Source: Pirellulaceae bacterium (GTDB lineage: Bacteria > Planctomycetota > Planctomycetia > Pirellulales > Pirellulaceae). Taken from it: a DNA stretch of 64,000 nucleotides. The notes below the pieces were generated by a model. It worked only from the letters and a program-made list of their open reading frames with translations, searched no databases and was not told the DNA's origin. Below are positions 24,949 to 33,968 of the stretch, piece after piece (position 1 is the first letter of the stretch; the number at the start of each line of letters is the position of its first letter). Location: positions 124,001-188,000 of the forward strand of contig JAQWSU010000034.1 of the NCBI GenBank assembly GCA_029243025.1. The letters are read 5' to 3'. The translations under genes were made by a program, and so were the position numbers.

Positions 24949-25310
24949 GATACTCAGGCATGACTTTCAAAAACCTCACAATCGACGCTAATCTTGATTG
25001 CGAAATCGAAGGCAAGAAGATTCGACTACGCACCAAGGGGCACACGTTGAGTGTAGAAGTCCCCGATGTGGCGACTGCGGTCCGATTGTATCGGCTCAGT
25101 TCGCCACGGGGCTCCCACCTCAAAAAGCTCCGAAAGTTCAATCGGGCGATCGTGGGATCTGCCATGCAGGTCGAATTAGTCGTTGGTTCCAAGAAAATGT
25201 TGAGCCTTGGTAAGGACGAACAGAGTTTAATCCTTCAAATGATGCTCCTACCATTCATGGCGCCATCCGTGCTTGCCAGTCTCCTTCAGGGAGACTCGGC
25301 TAGGCGCTGA
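24945..25310 (+). CDS. Protein of unknown function, second of a coupled pair
   Basis: A 121-residue protein from GTG 24945, overlapping the previous stop as GTGA. ATG 24960 (MTFKNLTIDANLDCEI) is an alternative start that would give 116 residues. The middle is beta-rich and basic (EGKKIRLRTKGHTLSVEV, GSHLKKLRKFNRAI), and the C-terminus has a short hydrophobic segment (LILQMMLLPFMAPSVLASLL) that could be a membrane or amphipathic helix. The family is not recognised. Coupling and shared beta-rich style suggest the two products act together or bind each other; this is inference. Confidence 0.6.
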   Translation: MRYSGMTFKNLTIDANLDCEIEGKKIRLRTKGHTLSVEVPDVATAVRLYRLSSPRGSHLKKLRKFNRAIVGSAMQVELVVGSKKMLSLGKDEQSLILQMMLLPFMAPSVLASLLQGDSARR

Positions 25311-25382
25311 ATTGGTTGTAGGTCACATCCTCCGACTTGGCCAGCGGCGTTTCGCTGCCAATTACCCGAAGGCGACCATCGG

Positions 25383-25892
25383 TTGCGAAGCTCAGATTTT
25401 TCATACTGCCCGCACTGCCGGACTCTACTCGCGTCAGTCAAATTCGCAACTGCGATTCGACGAGCGTGCCCGAACTGCCATTGGGTACATTACCGAAATC
25501 CTACGGTTGGCGTTGCAGCAGTTGTGGTGGAGCAAAATTCTCTTCTGCTTGGACTGCGCTGCGACGGTGGTTGGTGTATTCCATGTGGACACGTGGAATG
25601 GGACGAGTCGGTAGAAGAGGCGACTGTGAGGGAAGTCGCAGAGGAGACAGGTTTATCGATCGAGATTGACCACCTATTTTGCGTTCAGTCTAATTTCCAC
25701 GATCCTGACCTTCAAACCGTGGGCGTATGGTTTCTCGCTCATCGGAAGGGTGGCGAGCTCATCGCCCAAGGAGATCTGCGGGAAGCGAAATTTTTTTGTT
25801 TTTCTGATCTACCTCAACTTAAGTTTCCAACAGATCGAAACGTCATCAAACAGCTTGAAGCAAGGATCAACGTTAGTTCAGACTGGAAATGA
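25383..25892 (+). CDS. Nudix hydrolase with N-terminal zinc ribbon
   Basis: A 169-residue protein. The start is TTG 25383, with GAAGGCGA upstream. A zinc ribbon occupies residues 9-32 (CPHC at 9-12, CPNC at 29-32). The Nudix box spans residues 69-91: G69, E75 and REVAEETG from 83 to 90, matching Gx5Ex7REUxEExGU at each position. It hydrolyses a nucleoside diphosphate linked to another moiety, using magnesium; the substrate is not identifiable. The zinc ribbon is typical of the NudC-like and NADH-pyrophosphatase-type branch, though those are longer. The 3' end overlaps the convergent next gene by 20 bases. Confidence 0.9.
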   Translation: MRSSDFSYCPHCRTLLASVKFATAIRRACPNCHWVHYRNPTVGVAAVVVEQNSLLLGLRCDGGWCIPCGHVEWDESVEEATVREVAEETGLSIEIDHLFCVQSNFHDPDLQTVGVWFLAHRKGGELIAQGDLREAKFFCFSDLPQLKFPTDRNVIKQLEARINVSSDWK

Positions 25893-26283
25893 TTGCACCC
25901 CAGACGGCCAATCCCAATATGACTGAGAAAACAGTCAAAAATAGGCGTTGCCATTGGGTCAATGGCTTCCGTTGCAACGTAATCAATCCCTCGCTCCAGA
26001 CTTTCGCCTTTTCGAGCTGCTCCGACTCGGACTCCGTTAGCCAAACACGTCGCCGGTTCCGCTGGTCATCTCGAATAACTCCGAAAAGAGTTCTCCACCG
26101 CTCCGATTCATCCAAGACCCGAACGGAAAATCTGTAAATCTGAACCCAACCGGGCCGTTCAATTGCATGCAGTTCCAAATAATCAAATTTCGCCGAACTG
26201 CCAATGAAGCCTTCGGTGTCCAAGAACTTCCGAACGTCTATTTCGGAAGACTTGTTTCGAATCAGCTTTCGAATCCAACTCAT
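25873..26283 (-). CDS. Protein of unknown function with C-terminal membrane helix
   Basis: A 136-residue protein. ATG 26283 (MSWIRKLIRNKSSEIDV) is chosen over the ATG-like upstream frame to 26382 because the intervening residues are basic and lack features. The soluble part contains EGFIGSSAKFDYLELHAIERPG and a WRTLFGVIRDD strand. The C-terminal 25 residues (LFLTVFSVILGLAVWGAII) form one membrane segment. The domain is not recognised. It is convergent with the Nudix gene. Confidence 0.65.
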   Translation of the reverse strand: MSWIRKLIRNKSSEIDVRKFLDTEGFIGSSAKFDYLELHAIERPGWVQIYRFSVRVLDESERWRTLFGVIRDDQRNRRRVWLTESESEQLEKAKVWSEGLITLQRKPLTQWQRLFLTVFSVILGLAVWGAIISSLN

Positions 26284-26422
26284 GATCGTTCTAACACTCC
26301 GCTTGGCCTTCTTACCATGTTTAACTTTAATTGACCCACTCTCGCTCCTACAGACGAACCGCAAGCACGCAGACCTTGTCACCGTTCCTTAAACTTTCAT
26401 CAACTGCATCGCGATTCGACCG

Positions 26423-26689
26423 ATGAAACCATCACGCAAGTGTCGCCTGCTTACCCGGGAAGATATCGACCGGGTTATCCAGATGGCTTGGGAGGACCGC
26501 ACACCATTCGATGCCATCAAGGGGCAGTTTGGCCTCTCGCCAGGTGAGGTGATCAAACTGATGCGTTCCCAACTAAAGCGTTCATCATTTAAGCTCTGGC
26601 GTGCTCGGACTTCCGGCCGGAAAACAAAACATGCTACAAGGCACGGACACAGTGCCACTCGCTTTCGTTGTCCCAATCAAAAAGGCTAG
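26423..26689 (+). CDS. DUF2805 (TIGR03643) family protein
   Basis: An 88-residue basic protein. Its core DIDRVIQMAWEDRTPFDAI, then FGLSPGEVIKLMRSQLKRS and SFKLWRARTSGRKTKHA, matches DUF2805, whose helix-turn-helix look suggests nucleic-acid binding. In other genomes this family sits next to photolyase/cryptochrome genes, so its place here, 1.8 kb downstream of a photolyase, fits that pattern. The function is unknown. Confidence 0.8.
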   Translation: MKPSRKCRLLTREDIDRVIQMAWEDRTPFDAIKGQFGLSPGEVIKLMRSQLKRSSFKLWRARTSGRKTKHATRHGHSATRFRCPNQKG

Positions 26690-26982
26690 GCCTGTTGGAT
26701 ATCCTGTGGACAGCGATTCACCGATCTTGACGCCATTACCATTGCTTTGCCTGAACATTTGCGACCACAGGCCCCCTCCTTTGCCACCGTTTGGCCCAGC
26801 AATCACCTGGGTCTCACAAACGCAGAGATTCGAATCGCTATATTCGTTTCCCATGGCCACCTGTAAAATGCAATGGCCAAAAACAAATGACTCCTGTGAG
26901 GGCGTGGGCATTTCGGTAGAATAAGGGGCACATCAGGTCTATCTTCCGGATTCAATCACCCACTGCCGAAGAGGATCGTCGA
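26690..26982. other. Intergenic region, no gene supported
   Basis: About 290 bases between the DUF2805 gene and the DUF1592 gene. Overlapping open frames occur on both strands, but none has a recognisable feature or convincing ribosome site. Confidence 0.45.
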
Positions 26983-29382
26983 TTGCCATCCCTCCGTTTT
27001 TCACGCCGTTGGCCCTATCGCTGTGCGTTGCTTGCTGTAATCGCGGCTTGCTACCCAGCCGACGTATTGCAAGCTTCTCCCGGAGAGCTCATCTACCATC
27101 AAAGGTGTGCGAGTTGTCACGGGATGGATGGTCAGGGCGTAGAGGATCGCTACGAAAAACCTTTGCTTGGAGAAGAATCGGTCACCAGCTTAGCTCGCAT
27201 TATCGAGCAGACAATGCCAGAGGAAAAACCAGAACTTTGTATTGGGCCCGAATCAAAGCAGGTGGCCGAATACGTATACCACGAGTTCTACTCACGGGCC
27301 GCCCGCGAACGAAAAGGGCTGACTCCAGCAGCACGGCTCGAGCTGACGCGTCTAACGGTTTCCCAATATCGCAATGTTGTTGCTGATCTGATTGGACATT
27401 TCACTCCGAGTCCAGATCATGGCGATTCGTCATCTGAACCCGGCTTGTCGGGCGAATATTATCAGTCAAGAGGCATGAGCAAAGCGCATAAGCGAAAACT
27501 AAGTCGCGTCGACCCAAAGATTCAATTCGACTTTGGAGAAGGTAGTCCTGCGGAAGATATCACCGCGGATCAATTCGCAATTGTTTGGCAAGGTTCACTT
27601 TTGGCAAAAGACACAGGCAACTACGATTTTCGCATCACAACGCCCAATGGATCACGCCTGTATATCAACACCGAATTCCAGGAACGGCGGCGCCGTCTAC
27701 GAGACGACAGTTCTGTCGCCGGGAAAGCCGCTCTCATTGACGCCTGGGTGAGCTCGGGCACAAAACAAACCCATAAGGCCCGTATTTTTTTGCTCGGCGG
27801 TCGCCACTATCCAATCCGACTCGAGTTCTTCAAGTACAAGGAAGAAGTTTCATCAGTTTCTCTCGAATGGAAAGCTCCGCGCGACGTTTGGCGAGTGCTT
27901 GACCATCACGCCCTGACATCTGCCCAAACACCGCGCAATTATGTGGTGGAAACCGACTTTTCTGCGGACGACCAAAGCCAAGGTTACGAACGAGGGAATT
28001 CAATTTCGCCCCAATGGCATCGGTCGACGAGCAATGCGTCGATCGCTGCAGCCGCCGAAGTCATTTATCGCCTTCCCATCTTGTCTGGCGTGAAAGACAA
28101 CACACCGGATCGCGAGGATGCCCTTCTGAATTTCGTCAGACGTTTCGCTTACGTCGCCTTTCGGCGCCCGCTCACCGAGGACGAAAATCAACGGTTTGCC
28201 AATCTTTTTGCTGCCGCGTCAAACGACGTCGAACTGGCAGTCCGTCGATCGATCCTGTTCATTCTGAACTCGCCACATTTCCTTTATACTGATCTCACCC
28301 CGGCAAACGCTTCGACCCATCAACATACCATTGCCGGTCGTCTCTCATTTGCGTTGTGGGATTCGATTCCGGACGCCACATTGCTGGCGGCCGCTGATCA
28401 GGGAAAGTTGCAGACGGCAGACCAATTGCGTGACCAGGCTGCGAGAATGCTTGCTGACTCTCGAGCCAAAGCAAAGCTTCGGCATTTTTTCGAACACTGG
28501 CTTGAATTAGAAGAACGCGATTTGGCAAAAGACAAGGAGCTGTTTCCAGACTTTGACGAACTTGTGATTCGAGACCTTCGCCACTCCCTTTCAACATTCC
28601 TCGAAGAAATTGTCTGGAGTGACTCCTCAGACTACCGCGATCTACTTCGAGCGGACTATTTGCTGCTTAACGAAAAACTCCGAATCTTATACAGCCCCGT
28701 ATCCCCAGACACTCCACCGCCAGCCACCGCAGCCACGAGCGGCGACCAGTTTGAGCGAGTGACATTTCCTTCAGGCCGAAGGGCGGGCGTGCTAACGCAT
28801 CCCTACCTGCTGAGTGCCCTGGCTTATCACAACAACACATCACCTATCCATCGAGGCGTGTTCCTTACGCGAAACATCGTGGGGCGTCCACTCAAACCGC
28901 CACCCGAGGCAGTGGCATTCAAGGACGACGAGTTTGATGCAGAGCTGACAATGCGAGAAAAGGTCACACAACTGACAGAAGACACCGCTTGCATGTCATG
29001 TCATTCCGTCATCAATCCATTGGGATTTGCTCTCGAAAATTACGACGCTGTTGGCCGATGGAGAACACTGGACAACAACAAACCGGTCTCGACACAGAGT
29101 CTTTACGTGACGGCGACAGGTGAAACATTAGTCGTGCAAAATGCCGCCGATATCGCAACTTATGCAATCGAGAATGAGAATGCTCACCGAGCATTTATAA
29201 TCCAGGTTTTCCGCCACATCCTAAAACAGGAACCCGCCGCATTCGGTCCGGAAACAATTTCAAAATTGCGTTTGGCGTTTGTAAGCGATGACTTTAATAT
29301 ACAAAAGCTTGTCGCTCGTATCGCCGTGCTGTCGGCCAGCCACGGTTTGCCATTAGCTTCGGAGGCCCCCTCATCATCATGA
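26983..29382 (+). CDS. Multidomain haem protein with PA14 domain: cytochrome-DUF1587-PA14-DUF1595-DUF1592-DUF1588-DUF1585
   Basis: A 799-residue protein starting at TTG 26983, with a Sec signal (residues 1-31). The haem motif CASCH is at 42-46 in a cytochrome c domain. TVSQYRNVVADLIGHF marks DUF1587. A PA14-like carbohydrate-binding domain occupies about residues 153-300 (GLSGEYYQSRG, ITTPNGSRLYINTEF). AFRRPLTEDENQRF is DUF1595, LSFALWDSIPDATLL is DUF1592, and [21 protein letters not shown] is the haem-bearing DUF1588. The DUF1585 tail follows. The PA14 insert distinguishes it from the other two DUF1592 proteins. Its stop overlaps the next gene as ATGA, so the two are translationally coupled. 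Confidence 0.92.
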   Translation: MPSLRFSRRWPYRCALLAVIAACYPADVLQASPGELIYHQRCASCHGMDGQGVEDRYEKPLLGEESVTSLARIIEQTMPEEKPELCIGPESKQVAEYVYHEFYSRAARERKGLTPAARLELTRLTVSQYRNVVADLIGHFTPSPDHGDSSSEPGLSGEYYQSRGMSKAHKRKLSRVDPKIQFDFGEGSPAEDITADQFAIVWQGSLLAKDTGNYDFRITTPNGSRLYINTEFQERRRRLRDDSSVAGKAALIDAWVSSGTKQTHKARIFLLGGRHYPIRLEFFKYKEEVSSVSLEWKAPRDVWRVLDHHALTSAQTPRNYVVETDFSADDQSQGYERGNSISPQWHRSTSNASIAAAAEVIYRLPILSGVKDNTPDREDALLNFVRRFAYVAFRRPLTEDENQRFANLFAAASNDVELAVRRSILFILNSPHFLYTDLTPANASTHQHTIAGRLSFALWDSIPDATLLAAADQGKLQTADQLRDQAARMLADSRAKAKLRHFFEHWLELEERDLAKDKELFPDFDELVIRDLRHSLSTFLEEIVWSDSSDYRDLLRADYLLLNEKLRILYSPVSPDTPPPATAATSGDQFERVTFPSGRRAGVLTHPYLLSALAYHNNTSPIHRGVFLTRNIVGRPLKPPPEAVAFKDDEFDAELTMREKVTQLTEDTACMSCHSVINPLGFALENYDAVGRWRTLDNNKPVSTQSLYVTATGETLVVQNAADIATYAIENENAHRAFIIQVFRHILKQEPAAFGPETISKLRLAFVSDDFNIQKLVARIAVLSASHGLPLASEAPSSS

Positions 29383-30722
29383 ATTCCATCAGCCAAAACC
29401 ACCGCCGCGATTTCCTCCGACAGCTCGGCGTCAGCACAGCAGCTCTTCCTTTTCTCTCAGGACTCCCCAGCCTTTTCGCCGCCGATAACCAACAACGTCT
29501 TCCCGCAAAACGATTGGTGATCATGTTTTCGCCAAACGGAACCCTGCCGGACGACTTTTGGCCTCATGAATTCGGAGCCGAACGTCCACTGCAATTGAAG
29601 CCCATGTTGGAAGCACTCGCGCCCTACCAAGATCAGACATTGGTCCTGAAAGGCGTCAACAATCGAATTCGCGGCGACGGCGACAATCACATGCGTGGGA
29701 TGTCCTGCCTATTGACCGCGGCCGAACTTAATCCCGGCAATATCCAAGGCGGATCTAATAATCCGGCTGGTTGGGCGAGCGGTATCTCCATCGATCAAGA
29801 GGTAAGCAACCATTTCCAGTCACAACCGGAAACACGGACCCGTTTCGGCTCCCTCGAATTTGGAGTCGCGGTCCCCAACCGAGCCGATCCGTGGACGAGA
29901 ATGAGCTACGCGGGCAGCGATCAACCCATCGCGCCAATCAACAACCCAAGCCAGATGTTCCAAAAGCTCTACGGCAGCAGCCAAGAGCTGAAGACGGTGG
30001 CCAGCGTGCTGGACCTGGTGCGTGACGATCTACGGCGCACCCAAAATCGCTTGGCATCCGAGGACCGCACGCTGCTCGAACAACATTTACAACACGTAAG
30101 CCAATTAGAACGCGACATCGACGCTGCTCAAGACCAACGTGAGCTTATCCATCCAGAGCCGGAAATCAATCCGGAAATTGAGGTCGTGAATGACAACACC
30201 CCTGAAATCAGCCGAATGCAAATTGACTTGCTAGTCAACGCGTTAGCCAATGACATGACCCGAGTCGCCACCCTTCAATTTATGCGTTCCGTTGGCCAGG
30301 CAAGAATGCGATGGCTGGACGTTTCTGAAGGACACCATTCGTTGTCGCACGAACCGGACGGTAATCAGGATGCCCAACAAAAACTGAAACGAATCAATCA
30401 TTGGTTCGCCACCGAGCTGGCCTACTTGGCCGGAAAACTCGCAGCGATTCCCGAGCCAGGGCGTCCCAACGAAACGATGTTGGAGAACACACAAATCGTC
30501 TGGGTCAACGAACTTGGCAAGGGAAACTCACATACGCTTTCCAACATCCCCTTCCTACTAATCGGCGGGGGCGCAGGATTCAAAACCAATCGAGCGATCG
30601 ATTGTGGGAAAAGCGCCCACAACCAACTGTGGCTCTCTTTAGCACACGGACTCGGCCACCAACAACTGACGACCTTTGGTGATGAGCGTCATTGTGCCGA
30701 TGGTCCTCTCAAGCTCTCCTGA
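29379..30722 (+). CDS. DUF1552 family protein
   Basis: A 447-residue protein, start ATG 29379 overlapping the DUF1592 stop. A Tat-like signal (HRRDFLRQLGVSTAALPF) is present. FSPNGTLPDDFWP and GDNHMRGMSCLL are family marks. The histidine motif EGHHSLSHEPDGNQ preserves most of HxxSHH, with E replacing the last H. FQSQPETRTRFGSLEFGV and MTRVATLQFMRSVGQ follow. It forms the standard pair with the upstream haem protein. Confidence 0.93.
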   Translation: MNSISQNHRRDFLRQLGVSTAALPFLSGLPSLFAADNQQRLPAKRLVIMFSPNGTLPDDFWPHEFGAERPLQLKPMLEALAPYQDQTLVLKGVNNRIRGDGDNHMRGMSCLLTAAELNPGNIQGGSNNPAGWASGISIDQEVSNHFQSQPETRTRFGSLEFGVAVPNRADPWTRMSYAGSDQPIAPINNPSQMFQKLYGSSQELKTVASVLDLVRDDLRRTQNRLASEDRTLLEQHLQHVSQLERDIDAAQDQRELIHPEPEINPEIEVVNDNTPEISRMQIDLLVNALANDMTRVATLQFMRSVGQARMRWLDVSEGHHSLSHEPDGNQDAQQKLKRINHWFATELAYLAGKLAAIPEPGRPNETMLENTQIVWVNELGKGNSHTLSNIPFLLIGGGAGFKTNRAIDCGKSAHNQLWLSLAHGLGHQQLTTFGDERHCADGPLKLS

Positions 30723-31024
30723 CGGCTTCGATCAAAGTCAATGCGGCGAGCGAGAGTGGGGCGGAAAATAAACCTCGCACCCAACGGGCCAAAGAACCCA
30801 ACCTCGCTGCCTCAACCGTTTATCCAAGGCGCGACGACTCGCCTTGAGATGACTCATCACACGCCTCTTTCCCTTGATCGTTGTTCACGAAGCCGACTCG
30901 TCGTTACCATTTGATACGCAAAACGCTGGGAACAGAGATGACTTCGACATTAGAATAACGCAAGACACCGAAGCCCCCTTTTGTTCACTTTGAACGCACC
31001 GTCCTGCAAACAAGCGAAACCCGC
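30723..31024. other. Intergenic region with a hairpin
   Basis: Three hundred bases without a gene. It holds a 7-bp stem, caaggcg (30825-30831) and cgccttg (30840-30846), with an 8-base loop. No T-run follows, so termination is doubtful. Confidence 0.4.
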
Positions 31025-32611
31025 ATGATTCTCCGGCAAACCCGATTTGCGAGACAAGCATCACTGTGTTGCTTATTTTTCGCGATAACAATCGGCACGG
31101 TGATTGGGGGAAAGACGAATCACCCCAATATCGTAATTCTGCTCTCGGATGATCTGGGCTATCAAGACATCGGCTGCTACGGCGGACCGGTCAGCACTCC
31201 GGCACTCGATGAATTGGCGACAACCGGAATTCGTTTTACCGATTTCTATTCTGGCGCCGCTGTCTGCTCACCTTCACGTGCAACCTTGCTGACAGGTCGC
31301 CAGCACATTCGAGCTGGGATATACAGTTGGGTTCATGACCACCGACAATCGTCTCATTTGCTTAGCCGTGAGGTGACCCTGGCAGAACGGTTGAAAAAAA
31401 ATGGTTATGCGACGGCACATTTTGGAAAATGGCATCTCGGCATGCCGACTTCGCAATTCGCAAAACCAACACCCGATCAACACGGTTTCGATGATTGGTT
31501 TGCAACAGCCAACAATGCAAATCCAAGTCATCACAATCCAACGAACTACGTACGCAACGGCCAACGCATCGGTCGAATCAACGGTTATTCAAGCCAAATT
31601 GTCGTTGACGAGGCGATCCGCTGGTTGAAAATACCCCACCTACCTAACCAACCGTTTTTCTTAAATATTTGGTTTCACGAACCGCATGCCCCGCTTGCGG
31701 CACCCGAAGAGATCGTCACCAAGTACGGCGACACCAAGGACCCTGCCGCAATTTATTCAGCCACCATCGAAAACATGGATCGAGCGATCGGTCGACTCCT
31801 CAAGCAGCTGAAACGTCTGGATGAAGAAAACAACACGCTAATTATTTACTCTTCCGATAACGGCAGCTACCGTGCTGACCGGGTCGGCAATTTACGCGGC
31901 ACCAAGGGGTCGAATTACGAAGGTGGAATTCGCGTACCGGGAATCATATCTTGGCCCGGCACCCTCCCTGCCGGACAGCTTGAGGAAACACCGGCCGGGT
32001 TAGTCGACATTCTGCCCACCGTCTGCGGGCTACTAGGCATCGCCACACCGCAAGGGGTTCATTTGGATGGAACGGATCTTAGCCCTTTACTGAAAGACAA
32101 CTCCCACAACCTCATTCGGAATCAACCACTTTGCTAGATTTTGCCGGGGTCAGCACCGGCCATCGCCTTGCGTGAAGACAGATATTCGTTAGTGGGCTAT
32201 CGTGACTACAAGTTTCCCAAGGATCTCGTTGCGATGGAGTCACTGCGACGGAGCATTGAAGAGACACTTCGCGCCAACGGGACATATGAAGAGGAAACCC
32301 GCGGCAGTACGCTCCAAAAACAGATATTTGAAGGCTTCCATGATCAGGCGGCGGAAAAACTGCGAGGCCAATATATACTGCTCAACATGTTCCATGAAAG
32401 TTGGATACCTACAATCAAATCAGGTGGTTATGGTCGCTTTGAACTCTACGATCTTCAGACCGACGAGGCCCAACAAGTCAACATCGCCTCAAAGCGACCA
32501 CGCGTATTTGAGAAGCTCCGAAAACAATTGACGACCATCAACGCCAGCATCATGGCAGACGGGCCCAACTGGCAACCGATTCAGCAACCCGAGATCCCCC
32601 CCAATGATTAG
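31025..32611 (+). pseudogene. S1 sulfatase interrupted by one in-frame amber codon
   Basis: A single frame of 528 codons from ATG 31025 to TAG 32609-32611, broken by TAG 32135-32137 after residue 370. Sec signal residues 1-29. The formylglycine motif CSPSRATLLTGR is at 81-92. The metal site starts ILLSDDLGY, with SSDNGSYR and the FGKWHLG motif intact. The 370-residue front part ends IRNQPLC. It resumes in the same frame with ILPGSAPAIALREDRYSLVG, where other sulfatases continue through a tryptophan (FW or YW) at this point. So the stop most likely replaces TGG by a single transition. The front part holds the catalytic residues; the C-terminal subdomain (about 156 residues) is lost unless the amber is read through. 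An 8-base overlap links it to the next gene. Confidence 0.87.
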
Positions 32612-33944
32612 ACAACTCAATCGCATTCAGCTGTCCGCGTTTATCCTGACGGCGATTCTCCCCACTCTTCTGCATGCTGACTTACCTCGGGCAGCGGAGA
32701 ACTATTGGCACCAGTGGCGGGGTCCTGAGGCGACCGGCGTTTCACGCACCGCTGATCCACCTCTGAAATGGAGCGAGCAAGAAAATGTCAAATGGAGGGT
32801 ACCGATCGAAGGTAGCGGCTCATCATCACCGATCGTTTGGGGCGACAAAACTTTCCTGCTGACTGCCATCAACACGGGAACGGTGGATCCCACCTTGCCG
32901 AAACCTGAAGATCAACCCAAGCGAGTATTCGGCATCACCCATCCGAACACAGTTTATCGTTTTGTGGTCATGTGCCTGAACCGAAAGACTGGCGAAGAGA
33001 TTTGGCGAAGGACGGCCACCGAACGCGTGCCACACGAAGGACATCACCACGACAACAACTACGCTTCCGCTTCACCGACGACCGATGGCAAACGGCTGTA
33101 TTGCTGGTTTGGTTCTGCGGGTTTGTTCTGTTACGACTTGAATGGCACCAAACTTTGGGAACGCGACCTAGGAAAAGCCTCGGTCGGCGCGATCCTCGGT
33201 GAAGGCTGTTCGCCTGTCCTTCATGACAATCGACTGGCGATCGTAAGAGACCATTCTGGTCAATCTACCATTCACGTCCTCGACGGTCGCACAGGGACGA
33301 CACTCTGGAAAAAAAACCGAGCAGAGCCAAATGCCTGGTCAACACCCTTGGCCGTCAATTACCAGGGATCCCCGCAATTGATCACCGCTGCTTCGAATCG
33401 GGTCCGCAGCTACGATCTGAATGATGGCGAACTTATTTGGCAATGCAAGGGACTCACCGGAAATGTCATCCCCTGCTCCGTCACGGAAAACAATGTGGTC
33501 TATTGCATGAGTGGGTACGAAGGTTTTTCACTACTCGCCATAAAGCTTTCAGCAACAGGAGATATCAGCGACACAGACACCATCCACTGGAGAGTCGACA
33601 AAGGAACGCCTTACATTCCCTCTCCCCTACTCTACGACGGCATGCTTTATTACAACCAATCCAACCAAGCCATCATCACATGCCTGGACTCAACAACGGG
33701 AAACCCCATCCTTGACCGAACGCGACTATCCGGGCCGTCCACGATTTACGCATCACCGGTCGGCGCGAATAATCGCATCTATTTCACGGGTCGTAACGGT
33801 ACAACGGTCGTGATCGAGCGATCGGAAACCTTCAAAGTGTTAGCCACTAACCGACTCGAAGATCAATTCGTTTCGTCCCCGGCACTGGCTGGCCCTCAGC
33901 TGCTTCTACGCGGCAATAAATACCTTTATTGCCTCCAAGAATAA
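32604..33944 (+). CDS. Secreted PQQ-type beta-propeller protein
   Basis: A 446-residue protein. ATG 32604 overlaps the sulfatase stop by 8 bases, so it is in the sulfatase operon. Signal peptide residues 1-26. The mature protein starts WHQWRGPEATGVSRT, followed by repeated blades (GTKLWERDLGKASVG, GTTLWKKNRAEPN, GELIWQCKG) ending in the closing strand NKYLYCLQE. No EF-hand insert is present here, unlike the paralogue at 2.9 kb. Its role is unknown: PQQ-like propellers of this type often lack a catalytic aspartate, so it may be a binding protein rather than an oxidase. Confidence 0.9.
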   Translation: MIRQLNRIQLSAFILTAILPTLLHADLPRAAENYWHQWRGPEATGVSRTADPPLKWSEQENVKWRVPIEGSGSSSPIVWGDKTFLLTAINTGTVDPTLPKPEDQPKRVFGITHPNTVYRFVVMCLNRKTGEEIWRRTATERVPHEGHHHDNNYASASPTTDGKRLYCWFGSAGLFCYDLNGTKLWERDLGKASVGAILGEGCSPVLHDNRLAIVRDHSGQSTIHVLDGRTGTTLWKKNRAEPNAWSTPLAVNYQGSPQLITAASNRVRSYDLNDGELIWQCKGLTGNVIPCSVTENNVVYCMSGYEGFSLLAIKLSATGDISDTDTIHWRVDKGTPYIPSPLLYDGMLYYNQSNQAIITCLDSTTGNPILDRTRLSGPSTIYASPVGANNRIYFTGRNGTTVVIERSETFKVLATNRLEDQFVSSPALAGPQLLLRGNKYLYCLQE

Positions 33945-33968
33945 ACACGACAGCAGCAATCGGTTGGC

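Noticed and set aside
24742-25310. The small coupled pair as one frameshifted gene
   Set aside because: The overlap is a clean GTGA coupling with its own upstream ribosome site for the first gene. The second part does not obviously continue a domain of the first.
4534-32137. Genetic-code reassignment of TAG or TGA to tryptophan
   Set aside because: Many normal genes in the window end in TAG or TGA at their expected lengths.
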